A stretch of DNA of 64,000 nucleotides from the NCBI GenBank assembly GCA_029856365.1, contig JAHQWW010000006.1, positions 1-64,000 on the forward strand, given 5' to 3'. This stretch comes from Candidatus Hodarchaeota archaeon (lineage in GTDB: Archaea > Asgardarchaeota > Heimdallarchaeia > Hodarchaeales > Hodarchaeaceae). A model generated the notes under the pieces. It saw only the letters and a list, made by a program, of their open reading frames with translations. It searched no databases and had not been told where the DNA came from. Shown here one piece after another: positions 21,488-33,027 of the stretch (positions are counted from its first letter, which is position 1; each line of letters begins with the position of its first letter). Position numbers and translations under genes: made by a program.

Positions 21488-21563
21488 TCAGAAAAAATGA
21501 ATTGTTAAGCAGATCATTGTTTCTTACAAGGATATTGCATTGATGGGGATGAAATCATTTGAA

Positions 21564-22583
21564 TTATAGGATAAACTTGGTTTTACTCCTTTCAAAAACC
21601 TCTTTGAAGAGATTGTCCATCTTAAGCTTATGTGGAAGAGCTTTTGCTACTCTTCTAATTTTATTTATAATTTCCTTATCATAGGATTGAAATCGAGAAT
21701 GAAATAAAGAATCTAAAGGAGTCTGATTATATAGTAGAGATCGTTTACTTTCCAAGCAAAACGGTGGTACATCTAAAAGACTTGCAAGTGTAATTTTTTC
21801 TCTTGAAATGCTGTGATCTTTTAAGATTGTTTTCCATTCTAGGTCTCGTAAAAGATGATGATCAATGATCACATTTTCTATATCATTTACTGCCATTAAT
21901 CGCTCAAAGGCACGTTCTGTATCTTTAGTAGTCTGTTTAGGATGATAAGTTGAAGGCCCGTCAATGATTATCAAGTCAGCTGGATTTTCGTTAATAAATT
22001 TCAATGCTATGTCAGAACCAGGACCTACAATATCAGAACTGATCAGGACACTTTCATAGGAATCTGAAATCAAAACTGCAACTACCCATCCTTGTTTTGA
22101 ATGTAGTTTCCCGTGAGGTAAAGCTGCTGAAAAAACAATTCTGGTTCGGCCAAACACAAATGTATTACCATCAGCTACAAACAAGGGAATTCCATTACGT
22201 TTCCATAACCAGAATGCTCTTTTTTTCTGATTAAAATTTATGTTTTTTGTTGGATCTTTAGCTAAAATCTTCTTCTTCGGATGAGAATACAATGTATTAG
22301 CTATAGCTTTATTTGTAAACTCATATGGTCGATCTATACTTAATGAATAATGATCCGCGTGATAATGAGTTTGTATAATAATAGTAGCAAGTTCCCAAAA
22401 TTTCATGATATAGTGTCGAGAAAGATAAGAGGCTGCTATCTCCTGAATATGCGGAGGATAACCATTACGAAAGGGAGCAAGGGAAACCGATGGGTCAATT
22501 AAGATATTTTGATCTTCAGAAAGTATGAATAATGATAGTCCTCGAGTCCCTAAAGACTCTGATGCAATCGGAATCACCCGCAT
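21564..22583 (-). CDS. UPF0282-type metallo-beta-lactamase fold hydrolase
   Basis: SLGTRGLSLFI..LIDPSVSLAPFRNGYPPH, HYHADH. Confidence 0.85.
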   Translation of the reverse strand: MRVIPIASESLGTRGLSLFILSEDQNILIDPSVSLAPFRNGYPPHIQEIAASYLSRHYIMKFWELATIIIQTHYHADHYSLSIDRPYEFTNKAIANTLYSHPKKKILAKDPTKNINFNQKKRAFWLWKRNGIPLFVADGNTFVFGRTRIVFSAALPHGKLHSKQGWVVAVLISDSYESVLISSDIVGPGSDIALKFINENPADLIIIDGPSTYHPKQTTKDTERAFERLMAVNDIENVIIDHHLLRDLEWKTILKDHSISREKITLASLLDVPPFCLESKRSLLYNQTPLDSLFHSRFQSYDKEIINKIRRVAKALPHKLKMDNLFKEVFERSKTKFIL

Positions 22584-23266
22584 TCATTCTTTCACCTTAA
22601 TCTGAACTAAATATTCTTAGGTTATTAAAATTGATAAAAATATATTCAATTTTTAATGTGGAACGACACTCTTAATAATATTTAATGTGTGGGGAGTAAA
22701 GAATTTAATATTGTTATCGTAAAATTTGGTAACCTAAGGAAGTGTAAGGAGTAATATCCCAAAACAAATAGTAAAAAGAAACTTTAAATACCATAAAGCC
22801 TCTTTAGATATGTTTTTGTCCATTTTTATATCAAGCAAAAGGTTATGGTTAATAACAATCGCTATTGTAGGAATAACATCCACTCAAACTACGATTAAAA
22901 GTATTTTAGTTTGAAATGGGCATTTTCATTATAAATAAAAAGGTCCTTCTAAATCAGGTTGTATGTATAAAATTACAAAAAAGTTTAATGAAGTGTTTAT
23001 TGATCTGATTCAGTCTTCTCCTCTTGAGTATGTTAACATTAATCAGCGTGGTTGACATAAGAGAGTATAGTAGCTCATAGTTCTCTTCCTCTGAGTTACT
23101 AGCTCACAATATAATTTGAGAATCATTAACGTTAAAATACATAAGCATTTTCGCTTTAGTTAAGTAATTTTCATATTTCTTACCAACTCCTCTCCTGAAA
23201 AACCCATAAATCTTCTCTAAATTCTGTAACATGTTCTAGCTGTAAATATTGCTGGGAGACTATCTG

Positions 23267-25954
23267 ATGTGGACACCTGAGCTAAAAAAAATTAACCAAA
23301 TTCAATTTGGAATTCTTTCACCAGATGAAATCAGAAAGATGGCAGTTACAAAAATCATTACTGCTGATACTTACAACGAGGATGGAACACCCATTGAAGG
23401 TGGATTGATAGATCGTCGTCTTGGCACAATTGAACCTGGTCAACGTTGTAAGACCTGTGGAAATCAAGTGGGAGATTGTCCAGGACACTTTGGTATGATA
23501 GAACTTGCAAGACCAGTCATCCATGTTGGATACGCTAAATCAATAATTTACAAACTACTTCGTTCAACATGCAGAGCATGTTCACGAATTCTATTAGATT
23601 CACTTACTATAAAAAAATATCAACGATTGATTGAGAAAGCAGCCAAAGAAGAAGATATTAAGACCACTTCTGAAATAATCAAGGAAGTAGTTAAAGAAGC
23701 AAGGAAAAAATCCGAATGCCCTCATTGCAGCCAACCTCAGTTTAAAATAAAGTATGAAAAACCAACTAGCTTTTACGAAGAAACACCCGAAGGATCCGTC
23801 CGAATAACACCTTCAGAAATCCAAAAACGATTTGAAGGAATTCAAACACAGGATTTAAACCTATTAGGTATTGATGCAACCCATTCTCGACCAGAATGGA
23901 TGATATTATCTGTTTTACCAGTACCTCCTGTATCTGTTCGCGCTTCGATAACATTAGAATCAGGTGTACGAAGTGAAGATGACCTCACACATAAACTAGT
24001 AGATATAATAAGGATAAATCAAAGATTAAGAGAAAATATTGAAGCTGGAGCTCCGCAGCTTATTGTAGAAGACCTATGGGAGCTTTTACAATATCACGTC
24101 ACAACTTTCATGGATAATGAAGTCGCAGGAATTCCACCAGCAAGACACAGATCGGGCCGTGCATTAAGAACACTAACTCAAAGATTGAGAGGGAAAGAAG
24201 GACGTTTTCGAGGAAATTTATCTGGAAAAAGAGTTGACTTCTCTGCAAGGACAGTTGTTTCTCCCGACCCCAACATTTCTATAAATGAAGTAGGGGTTCC
24301 TGAACAAATCGCTAAAATTTTAACTGTTCCTGAGAGAGTAACGGAATGGAATATTGAGGAAATGAAAGAATTAGTGATGAATGGTCCCAATCCAGAGATA
24401 AATGAGAAAACAGGAGTTTCTAAAACAGGATCCAATTATATTATCAGACCAGATGGTAAAAGAATTGACTTAAGATTTGTTGGAGATTTAAATAACACCG
24501 CAGAGATGATCGATCAAGGTTTCATTGTTGAACGTCACTTACGAGACGGTGACATGGTTCTCTTTAACAGACAACCATCTCTTCATCGTATGTCTATTAT
24601 GGCTCATGAAGTTCGTGTAATGCCCTTTAAGACCTTTAGATTACATCTATGTGTATGTACACCCTACAATGCCGATTTTGATGGAGATGAAATGAATCTT
24701 CATGTGCCCCAAAGTGAAGAGGCTCGGGCAGAAACCCGTGTTTTGATGAGAGTCCAAGAACAGATACTTTCTCCTAGATATGGTGGTCCAATTATTGGAG
24801 CCCTTCATGATTATGTTTCTGCATCGTTTTTACTTACACGAAAGAAAACATTAATTTCAAAAGAAGATGTCTGGCAACTATTACTGGCAGGAAAGTATGA
24901 AAGGGAACTTCCATTGCCAGCAATTGCATATCCTACAGAATTGTGGACTGGAAAACAAGTTTTTAGCTTATTATTGCCTTCAGATGTCAATGTTACAGCC
25001 AAATCCCGAACTTGTCGAAAACATGATGTTTGTAAGGGAGAGCTCTGCGAATACGACAGCTCAATCTATATTAGATCAGGCCAGTTACTCTCTGGGGTCA
25101 TTGATCGACGAGCAATAGGTGCAGATGAGTCAGAAAGTGTTTTACACGTTGTAGTTAAAGATCATGGAAGTGACAGAGCTAGAGAGTTCTTGGATTCTCT
25201 AACTCAAATGCTCTTGGAATTTCTCTCTCATGAAGGATTTAGTTTGGGGTTTTCTAACGTCAATATGCCAGAAGAAGGTAAGAAAAGGATTAAAGCATTA
25301 ATCGCAGAGAATGAAAAAACAGCAGATGAAATAATTGAAGCTTATCACAGGGGAGAACTAGAACCTCTTCCTGGTAAATCCCTTGAAGAAACTTTAGAAA
25401 TGCGTATCATGAGTGTTCTAGCCAAAGCTAGGGATAGCGCGGGTAGCGTAGCGAACGATTACATGGGAATTTCAAATTCAGCGGTTGTAATGGCTTCAAC
25501 TGGGGCAAAAGGAACTCAACTCAATATTGCCCAAATGGCTGCATGTGTTGGGCAGCAATCAATTCGAGGAGAAAGGATATTGAGAGGGTATCGTAAACGA
25601 TCTCTACCACATTTCAGAAAAAATGACATTGGACCAGTTGCACGGGGTTTTGTTCGTTCCAATTATAGAACAGGACTATCTCCCACGGAATTTTTTTTCC
25701 ATGCTCAAGGAGGGCGCGAGGGGTTAGTTGATACCGCAGTTCGAACCTCAACTAGCGGGTATCTCCAACGGAGATTGGTGAATGCTTTACAAGATCTCCA
25801 TGTCAATTACGATATAATAGTCCGAACAACCGAAGGAGATGTAGTTCAATTACGTTATGGAGAAGATGGAGTGGATCCAATGAAATCGTACCATGGTAGA
25901 CCTGTAGATATCGATGCTATTATTGAAGAAGTTCTTTCAACAGAAGAAGATTAA
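23267..25954 (+). CDS. rpoA1: RNA polymerase subunit A' (Rpb1 N-terminal part)
   Basis: NADFDGDEMNLH catalytic motif, FNRQPSLHRMSIM; start at internal ATG of ORF 23249. Confidence 0.97.
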   Translation: MWTPELKKINQIQFGILSPDEIRKMAVTKIITADTYNEDGTPIEGGLIDRRLGTIEPGQRCKTCGNQVGDCPGHFGMIELARPVIHVGYAKSIIYKLLRSTCRACSRILLDSLTIKKYQRLIEKAAKEEDIKTTSEIIKEVVKEARKKSECPHCSQPQFKIKYEKPTSFYEETPEGSVRITPSEIQKRFEGIQTQDLNLLGIDATHSRPEWMILSVLPVPPVSVRASITLESGVRSEDDLTHKLVDIIRINQRLRENIEAGAPQLIVEDLWELLQYHVTTFMDNEVAGIPPARHRSGRALRTLTQRLRGKEGRFRGNLSGKRVDFSARTVVSPDPNISINEVGVPEQIAKILTVPERVTEWNIEEMKELVMNGPNPEINEKTGVSKTGSNYIIRPDGKRIDLRFVGDLNNTAEMIDQGFIVERHLRDGDMVLFNRQPSLHRMSIMAHEVRVMPFKTFRLHLCVCTPYNADFDGDEMNLHVPQSEEARAETRVLMRVQEQILSPRYGGPIIGALHDYVSASFLLTRKKTLISKEDVWQLLLAGKYERELPLPAIAYPTELWTGKQVFSLLLPSDVNVTAKSRTCRKHDVCKGELCEYDSSIYIRSGQLLSGVIDRRAIGADESESVLHVVVKDHGSDRAREFLDSLTQMLLEFLSHEGFSLGFSNVNMPEEGKKRIKALIAENEKTADEIIEAYHRGELEPLPGKSLEETLEMRIMSVLAKARDSAGSVANDYMGISNSAVVMASTGAKGTQLNIAQMAACVGQQSIRGERILRGYRKRSLPHFRKNDIGPVARGFVRSNYRTGLSPTEFFFHAQGGREGLVDTAVRTSTSGYLQRRLVNALQDLHVNYDIIVRTTEGDVVQLRYGEDGVDPMKSYHGRPVDIDAIIEEVLSTEED

Positions 25955-27160
<1,206 letters not shown>

Positions 27161-27162
27161 TC

Positions 27163-27462
27163 ATGAAACAAGAATTGGAAAAAGCCATTAGCATGGCTGT
27201 AAGTACAGGGAAAGTGAAATTAGGGTATAATGCTGCAATTAAAAGCGTTTTAAGTGGTAAAGTTAAAGTAACAATAATTTCAGCCAACCTCCCATTAGAT
27301 TCTAAAGATATTTTATTACGGAATTGCGAACTCTCACAGATACCTATTATACAATATGAAAAAACTAGTTTCGATCTGGGTGCTGCATGTGGACGTCCCC
27401 ATATGGTTTCTACAATAGCAATCTTAGATCCAGGAAATTCTAAAATACTGGATTATCTATAA
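27163..27462 (+). CDS. rpl30e: Ribosomal protein eL30
   Basis: KLGYNAAIKSVLSGKVKVTIISANLP, DLGAACGRPH; downstream of rpoA2. Confidence 0.92.
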   Translation: MKQELEKAISMAVSTGKVKLGYNAAIKSVLSGKVKVTIISANLPLDSKDILLRNCELSQIPIIQYEKTSFDLGAACGRPHMVSTIAILDPGNSKILDYL

Positions 27463-27476
27463 TAGGATGTATTTTA

Positions 27477-27917
27477 TTGTCAAATATTCGCATGTCTCAG
27501 GAAGAGCTTCGCTTTATTTCCATTCTTGAAGGTCTTACAGGTGCGCTTGCTGTTGATTGTATTTGGGATAAATCCGAAACTAGAGTGATTTTTGTGGTTC
27601 GTCGTAATGATACAGGAAAAGTGATAGGTCGTGGAGGAACAACCATTAGGCGTCTTCGTGAACATTTCCATAAGCAAATTGATATTGTCGAATATTCTGA
27701 AAATTTAGAGATTTTTGCTGCAAATACACTAGCACCTGCTAAAACGAAGAATGTAGAAATTCATGAAAAATCAGGAAAGAAAACCGTTGTAGTAACGGTT
27801 ATTCCAAAAGAAAGAGGAAAAGCAATTGGTAAGAATGGTAGAAATATCCAAAGATCGCGACTTTTAATGAAAAGACACTTTGGAGTCAATAATGTAATCA
27901 TCCAAAGCCCTCCTTAG
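27477..27917 (+). CDS. nusA: NusA-like KH protein
   Basis: Two KH motifs (GKVIGRGGTTIRRLR, GKAIGKNGRNIQRSR) between eL30 and uS12. Confidence 0.9.
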   Translation: MSNIRMSQEELRFISILEGLTGALAVDCIWDKSETRVIFVVRRNDTGKVIGRGGTTIRRLREHFHKQIDIVEYSENLEIFAANTLAPAKTKNVEIHEKSGKKTVVVTVIPKERGKAIGKNGRNIQRSRLLMKRHFGVNNVIIQSPP

Positions 27918-28058
27918 AATGAAAATAATCAATTTGCAATACAAAACCTTTCTTATAAGAAATCAAAAAAAGAAACAGAGACTCCTATTTGCTTCAAAGA
28001 CCAGTTTACATTGTTTGATGATACAAATTAAGGAATTATTTGAATTAGGCGAAGAAAT

Positions 28059-28502
28059 ATGACGGGATTAAAATCACCACGAGGAGAATTTGCTGCAAAC
28101 AAGTTAATACGGAAACGAAAGAAGTTTCGTTGGAAAAGCACAATATATAAAAGAAAAGTACTCCGTTTGAAGGAAAAATTCGACCCTTTAGAAGGAGCTC
28201 CGCAAGCGCGGGGAATTGTTATCGAAAAAGTAGGAATTGAATCAAAACAACCCAATTCTGCAATTAGAAAATGTGTTAGAGTCCAACTTATAAAAAATGG
28301 AAAACAAGTTACTGCTTTCGTTCCTGGTGATGGGGGTCTATTATTTATCGATGAGCACGATGAAATAATAATAGAAGGGATTGGTGGAGCAAAAGGTGGT
28401 GCTATAGGTGATCTACCAGGCGTGAGATATAAAGTGGTTCACGTAAATGGAGTTAGTCTCAGTGCTTTACTCTCGGGAAAAAAAGAGAAACCAATGCGGT
28501 AA
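28059..28502 (+). CDS. rps12: Ribosomal protein uS12
   Basis: [32 protein letters not shown]. Confidence 0.97.
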   Translation: MTGLKSPRGEFAANKLIRKRKKFRWKSTIYKRKVLRLKEKFDPLEGAPQARGIVIEKVGIESKQPNSAIRKCVRVQLIKNGKQVTAFVPGDGGLLFIDEHDEIIIEGIGGAKGGAIGDLPGVRYKVVHVNGVSLSALLSGKKEKPMR

Positions 28503-28583
28503 CACTGGCCTTCTTTCTCATGAAAAAATGGTTTAAGCTAATGGATTATCCAGTCTCATTCTACATAGGATATTGGTTTTTTC

Positions 28584-29273
28584 ATGTCAGCTATTCCTAA
28601 ATCAAGCTATAGAATCATCACGCCTGTAAATTTCTCTTGGTCTTTGAAGCAAATCGAATTATATCGAAAAATCATTGCTTTTGTCAAACAAATTGATAGT
28701 TTTAGATCACCTAAAGTCTTATTAGAACAATATTCATTGCCAGCGCAGCTCATAGCTTTCATTCTAGTTTGTGTAGAAAAAGATCTAATGAATCAGAGAA
28801 TTGTTGAATTTGGATCAGGCACAGGGAGAATCAGTCTACCATTATTAAAATTCTTTTCCGCACATTTACTTTGTGTAGATATAGATTCTGAGACAATGCA
28901 TGGTTTGAAAAGGCTTCTCAAATCAGAAAAACTCGATGCAGAGCTGTTATTATCAGCTATTGAATTCCTCGAAACTTATTCTTGGAAGGATTCTTATGAA
29001 GTAACTATTATGAATCCACCCTTTGGTACAAAACGGAGGGGTATTGACATTGTATTTTTAGAAAAAGCATTGATTTTTTCAAAAAAAGTAATTTCTATTC
29101 ATAAATCAAATCGAGAATCACGAAGGCTCATTGATAGGATCAGTCGAAACTACAATAAATCATGTGAAATATTAGCGACTTTGGAATTCCCGATTCCACC
29201 TTTATATGTGTTTCATAAAAAAAAGAGTCATTATGTTGATGTTGATGTCTACAGGATCAGTGAAATAATATAA
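28584..29273 (+). CDS. METTL5-like N6-adenine methyltransferase
   Basis: LEQYSLPAQLIA, VEFGSGTGRISLP, MNPPFGTKRRGID. Confidence 0.85.
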   Translation: MSAIPKSSYRIITPVNFSWSLKQIELYRKIIAFVKQIDSFRSPKVLLEQYSLPAQLIAFILVCVEKDLMNQRIVEFGSGTGRISLPLLKFFSAHLLCVDIDSETMHGLKRLLKSEKLDAELLLSAIEFLETYSWKDSYEVTIMNPPFGTKRRGIDIVFLEKALIFSKKVISIHKSNRESRRLIDRISRNYNKSCEILATLEFPIPPLYVFHKKKSHYVDVDVYRISEII

Positions 29274-29751
29274 AATCTGACATTCTCTTAAATAACTGAA
29301 GAAAATTCAAAATAGTAAATTTTACAGTTCAATAATCTTTTTAATTAGGTTAGTTTTAGGATTTTCACTCATCTCTTCCATAAATACAGGTAAAATACCT
29401 GTAAGATCAGAGCTAGGGAGTTCCAATCTTTACACAGAAGAGGTCTTTGAAGAGCTCGTTTCACCTTTGCTTTGTTATTGTATAAATATCCTTTCTTTGA
29501 AGGTTTTCAAGCTATAATTAAGGGATGATTCATCTTAATTCTATTTTAACAATAAATTCCGTATTTGCTAAAAAAAAAGTAAAGCTCGAATAGCTTCGTT
29601 ATAGGTCAAAGAAAAATTTACCAATATAATTCCTGAGTCCATTATTATGGAGATCTTGTGTCTTTGGTAGAGATGAGAGAACAAATAATGTCCTCACCTG
29701 CTTATGTACTCGAATCATATTAAAAAGCGATAATAGATAGTACTATTAGGA

Positions 29752-30369
29752 ATGATCATGAATAATAATAAGAAATTTGACGCTGATAATGATTGGGTTT
29801 TACCAGGTGACAAGATTGCTGTTATAGAGGAGTTCTTACCAGATGAAACCTGTTATGAACAAGATGGAAGCATTTATTCAAAAATCGTTGGTCGAGTAGT
29901 GACGGATCCTAAAAAACATAAAATATCTGTGATTCCTAAACATCCGCACCGCACAATAAAGAATGGTGATGTTGGATTGGGACGTGTAGAATTCATGAAA
30001 AAACAAATAGCATCTGTTAATATATATCATCTAAATAAAGAAAACCTTTCTATCCCAATAAGTGCTGTGTTGCATATATCAGAAGCTTCTCGACGTTTTG
30101 TGAAGAATATGTATGAGGTGACGCGACCAGGAGATTGGCTTAGGTTCCGAATAATTAGAGCGGTAAAACCAGTTTATATTAGTTTGATTGGGGATGGATT
30201 GGGTGTTGTAATTTCCTATTGTATCCAATGTGGCCATGAACTAGAATACAAAAGACGAAATAGATTAGAATGCCCGAATTGTGAAACTCCTCAATCAAGA
30301 ATCACGTCAAAATATTTTGGCAAATCATTAATTCGTAATTTGAGGCCATCAAGGAATGAAGCCAGATGA
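29752..30369 (+). CDS. csl4: Exosome RNA-binding subunit Csl4
   Basis: N-terminal VLPGDKIAVIEEF, S1-like region, C-terminal zinc ribbon CIQCGHELEY..CPNCE. Confidence 0.88.
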   Translation: MIMNNNKKFDADNDWVLPGDKIAVIEEFLPDETCYEQDGSIYSKIVGRVVTDPKKHKISVIPKHPHRTIKNGDVGLGRVEFMKKQIASVNIYHLNKENLSIPISAVLHISEASRRFVKNMYEVTRPGDWLRFRIIRAVKPVYISLIGDGLGVVISYCIQCGHELEYKRRNRLECPNCETPQSRITSKYFGKSLIRNLRPSRNEAR

Positions 30370-31186
30370 TAAGAAGATATGGGATATAGGTCTAAACGAA
30401 GACCGATGGCGAAAAAGAAAAAAAAGATCTGAAGATTTTCAGACCGTTGATGCAGTGATTGACCTGAATACTGCAAAACAGTTGAAACGGTTGCAAAATA
30501 ATAGATTTATTGATTCAATTACTGGAACTATTGCTTCTGGAAAAGAATCTGGTGTCTTTTTGGCTGAGCTCGGATCAAAGGGAAAGGAATATTGTAAAGC
30601 GTATTCAATAAGCTCACCTATTGTTGTGAAGATATTCCGTACAAGTACACTTAATTTCAAGCAAATAATCCGTTATATTTCTGGTGATAGAAGGTTTCGT
30701 AAACATAGTAAAAAAATCCATCACATCATAAACCTTTGGGTTGAGAAAGAATATAGTAATCTCCAGCGAAGTTCATTAGCAGGAATTAATGTTCCAAAGC
30801 CTATTTTAGCAAAGAATAATATTCTACTGATGGAACTTCTAGGAAAAGATGGAAAACCATATCCTTTACTGAAATTCACGCCAAAGGCATATACAAGATC
30901 CACATTAACTCAGATACTGAATCAAACTAAACTTCTTTTCCGACGGGCGGGCCTTGTACATGCTGATTTATCACCCTTCAACATTATAATGGTAGATCAG
31001 ACACCTTATTTCATAGATATGAGTCAAAGTATTCTAATTTCGCATCCAAGGGCTTTAGAATTTCTCAAACGAGATCTGAGAAATGTTCTTTCCTCCTTTA
31101 AAATGAAAGGTTTGTCGGTCCCTAATGAAAAAAAGCTATTTGATGAAATGACTGTTGATTTTCCTGATAAAAATCTTATACTGTAA
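30356..31186 (+). CDS. rio1: RIO1-type atypical serine kinase
   Basis: GTIASGKESGVFLAE, HADLSPFNIIM, PYFIDMSQSI. Confidence 0.93.
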   Translation: MKPDDKKIWDIGLNEDRWRKRKKRSEDFQTVDAVIDLNTAKQLKRLQNNRFIDSITGTIASGKESGVFLAELGSKGKEYCKAYSISSPIVVKIFRTSTLNFKQIIRYISGDRRFRKHSKKIHHIINLWVEKEYSNLQRSSLAGINVPKPILAKNNILLMELLGKDGKPYPLLKFTPKAYTRSTLTQILNQTKLLFRRAGLVHADLSPFNIIMVDQTPYFIDMSQSILISHPRALEFLKRDLRNVLSSFKMKGLSVPNEKKLFDEMTVDFPDKNLIL

Positions 31187-31230
31187 ACCTACTAATAGAG
31201 TTGAAGGGCTTTTAAGGGGAAATAAACCGA

Positions 31231-31797
31231 ATGGTAATAGAAAGTCACTTAAAAATTCCAAAAAGTCGAATTGGGGTGGTGATTGGGAGAAAAGGTACGG
31301 TGAAATCAGAAATAGAATCTATTACAGGTGTTTCCATTCGAATTAATAGTGAAGACGGTTCAGTTCACATATCATCAACTTCAGATATGACAGATCCTAC
31401 ATTTATATGGAAAGCTCGAGATATTGTCAAAGCAATCGGTAGAGGTTTCAGTGCGGAAAAAGCTTTCTATTTATTAGACGATGATATCTTTCTAGAGACC
31501 ATTGAGCTAGCAGGATCGAAAAATACAATTAAAAGAATTAAAGCCCGTATTATTGGAGAGAAGGGAAAAGCAAGAAAGATGATTGAGGCTAGTACTGAAG
31601 TAATGATTTCTATTTTTGGTAATCAGGTTTCACTCATTGGAGAAATTTCAGAAATCAAAAATGCAAGAGAAGCTATTATGCAGCTAGTTCATGGCTCGAA
31701 ACATGGTACCGTCTATCGTTATCTAGAGCAATTACGATTTAGATCTAAACAGGAACCTCAAAAAATTTGGAAGAACCGTCATCTCGATGAAAATTGA
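31231..31797 (+). CDS. KH-domain ribosome biogenesis protein (Dim2/Pno1-like)
   Basis: IPKSRIGVVIGRKGTVKSEIE..IGEKGKARKMIE; follows rio1. Confidence 0.88.
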   Translation: MVIESHLKIPKSRIGVVIGRKGTVKSEIESITGVSIRINSEDGSVHISSTSDMTDPTFIWKARDIVKAIGRGFSAEKAFYLLDDDIFLETIELAGSKNTIKRIKARIIGEKGKARKMIEASTEVMISIFGNQVSLIGEISEIKNAREAIMQLVHGSKHGTVYRYLEQLRFRSKQEPQKIWKNRHLDEN

Positions 31798-31840
31798 AAA
31801 ATTTTTAAGAAAATTAATATTTCAACGTTCTGGATATTTA

Positions 31841-31915
31841 GGGCCGATAGCTCAGCCTGGAAGTAGCGCCTGGCTTGCAATCAGGAGGTCGTGGGTTCAA
31901 ATCCCATTCGGTCCA
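31841..31915 (+). tRNA. tRNA-Ala(TGC)
   Basis: Acceptor GGGCCGA/TCGGTCC with G3-U70, loop CTTGCAA, T arm GTGGG-TTCAAAT-CCCAT. Confidence 0.93.
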
Positions 31916-32097
31916 CAATTTCTTTAGGAAAATCCCTGGAAACGCGTATAAATATGAATAAAGAATAAAAGGATCTATTATTGGCTTAAACTCGTTTTTT
32001 TCCCTCTTTAGTTTCTGAAAAGGAATAATACATGATTTTCAATCCTATATAACTGAGAATATTTCACCTCATTTCACAAGAAATAAAGTATTTCCAC

Positions 32098-32310
32098 TCA
32101 AGTAAATAAAGATCCTAACTCTTTTAGTAATTCATCAGCATTAAGTAAAAGCCAATCAAGAACTCCAGTCACGATTGATAAAATAAGTAAAAAGCCAAAT
32201 AGACTCAGTCCTATTAAAATTCCTTCTTCAACTAAAGGTGAAGCTCTTCTATCCCTTTTTAATCGTTTTAATAGAGAAATAACTCCTCTTTTTCCTGAAA
32301 TTGATTTCAT
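32098..32310 (-). CDS. Small type IV pilin-like protein
   Basis: KRDRRASPLVEEGILIGLSLFGFLLILSIVTGVLDWLLL: basic n-region, RRA cleavage-like site, Glu at +5, hydrophobic helix. Confidence 0.6.
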   Translation of the reverse strand: MKSISGKRGVISLLKRLKRDRRASPLVEEGILIGLSLFGFLLILSIVTGVLDWLLLNADELLKELGSLFT

Positions 32311-32405
32311 GGTTTCGCCAATCTACCTCTTCCCTTGCTCCTTTTAACCTCCCAAAAATTAGCAACAGAAATGTGATTTTTGGGTAATTAAAATAAAAAA
32401 TATTA

Positions 32406-33017
32406 TTGGGAGTATTGGTGTGTATCATGAGGCTATTACCACCAGATAATAATAAACCATTGAAAATTGTCATCTTAGGGGAAGGAGGAGTTGGAAAAAC
32501 AACTATATCAAAGACATTCATCAACAATTCGTTTTTCAGTAAAGCAAAACAAACAATTGCGGTAGAGTTTCATTCTAAAATACTTTCAAATTGTAAGAAC
32601 ACCTTTTGTAAGCTACAAATATGGGATCTAGGAGGACAAGAGCAATTTAAGAATATGGGAGTTTTTGAAGAGTTTTGTAAAGGCTCCGACGCAGCACTCT
32701 TATGTTTTGATCTGACAGATTTATCCTCCTTATTTTCTATCCCTGAATGGATTAGTTTTATCGAACCTCATGTACCCAAGTTTTTAATTGGTACAAAATC
32801 TGATATTGCGTCTTCTGAAGAGAGAAAATTTGACTTAATACCATTTCAGAAAAGATTTCAGTGTGTAACTTCATTTAAATGTTCAGTAAAGGATGTTATT
32901 TCCGTAATAGGAATTTTTGAAACAGTAATCGGATTTATTCAGAATATCCGAAGTGGTAGGGTTAAATTTCATTCCGATTTATCATTAGAGCTCTCAAAAC
33001 ATCTATTAATCTCTTAA
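32406..33017 (+). CDS. Small Ras-superfamily GTPase (Rab/Arf/MglA-like)
   Basis: GEGGVGKTT, IWDLGGQEQF, GTKSD. Confidence 0.92.
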   Translation: MGVLVCIMRLLPPDNNKPLKIVILGEGGVGKTTISKTFINNSFFSKAKQTIAVEFHSKILSNCKNTFCKLQIWDLGGQEQFKNMGVFEEFCKGSDAALLCFDLTDLSSLFSIPEWISFIEPHVPKFLIGTKSDIASSEERKFDLIPFQKRFQCVTSFKCSVKDVISVIGIFETVIGFIQNIRSGRVKFHSDLSLELSKHLLIS

Positions 33018-33027
33018 GGCGATTTTA

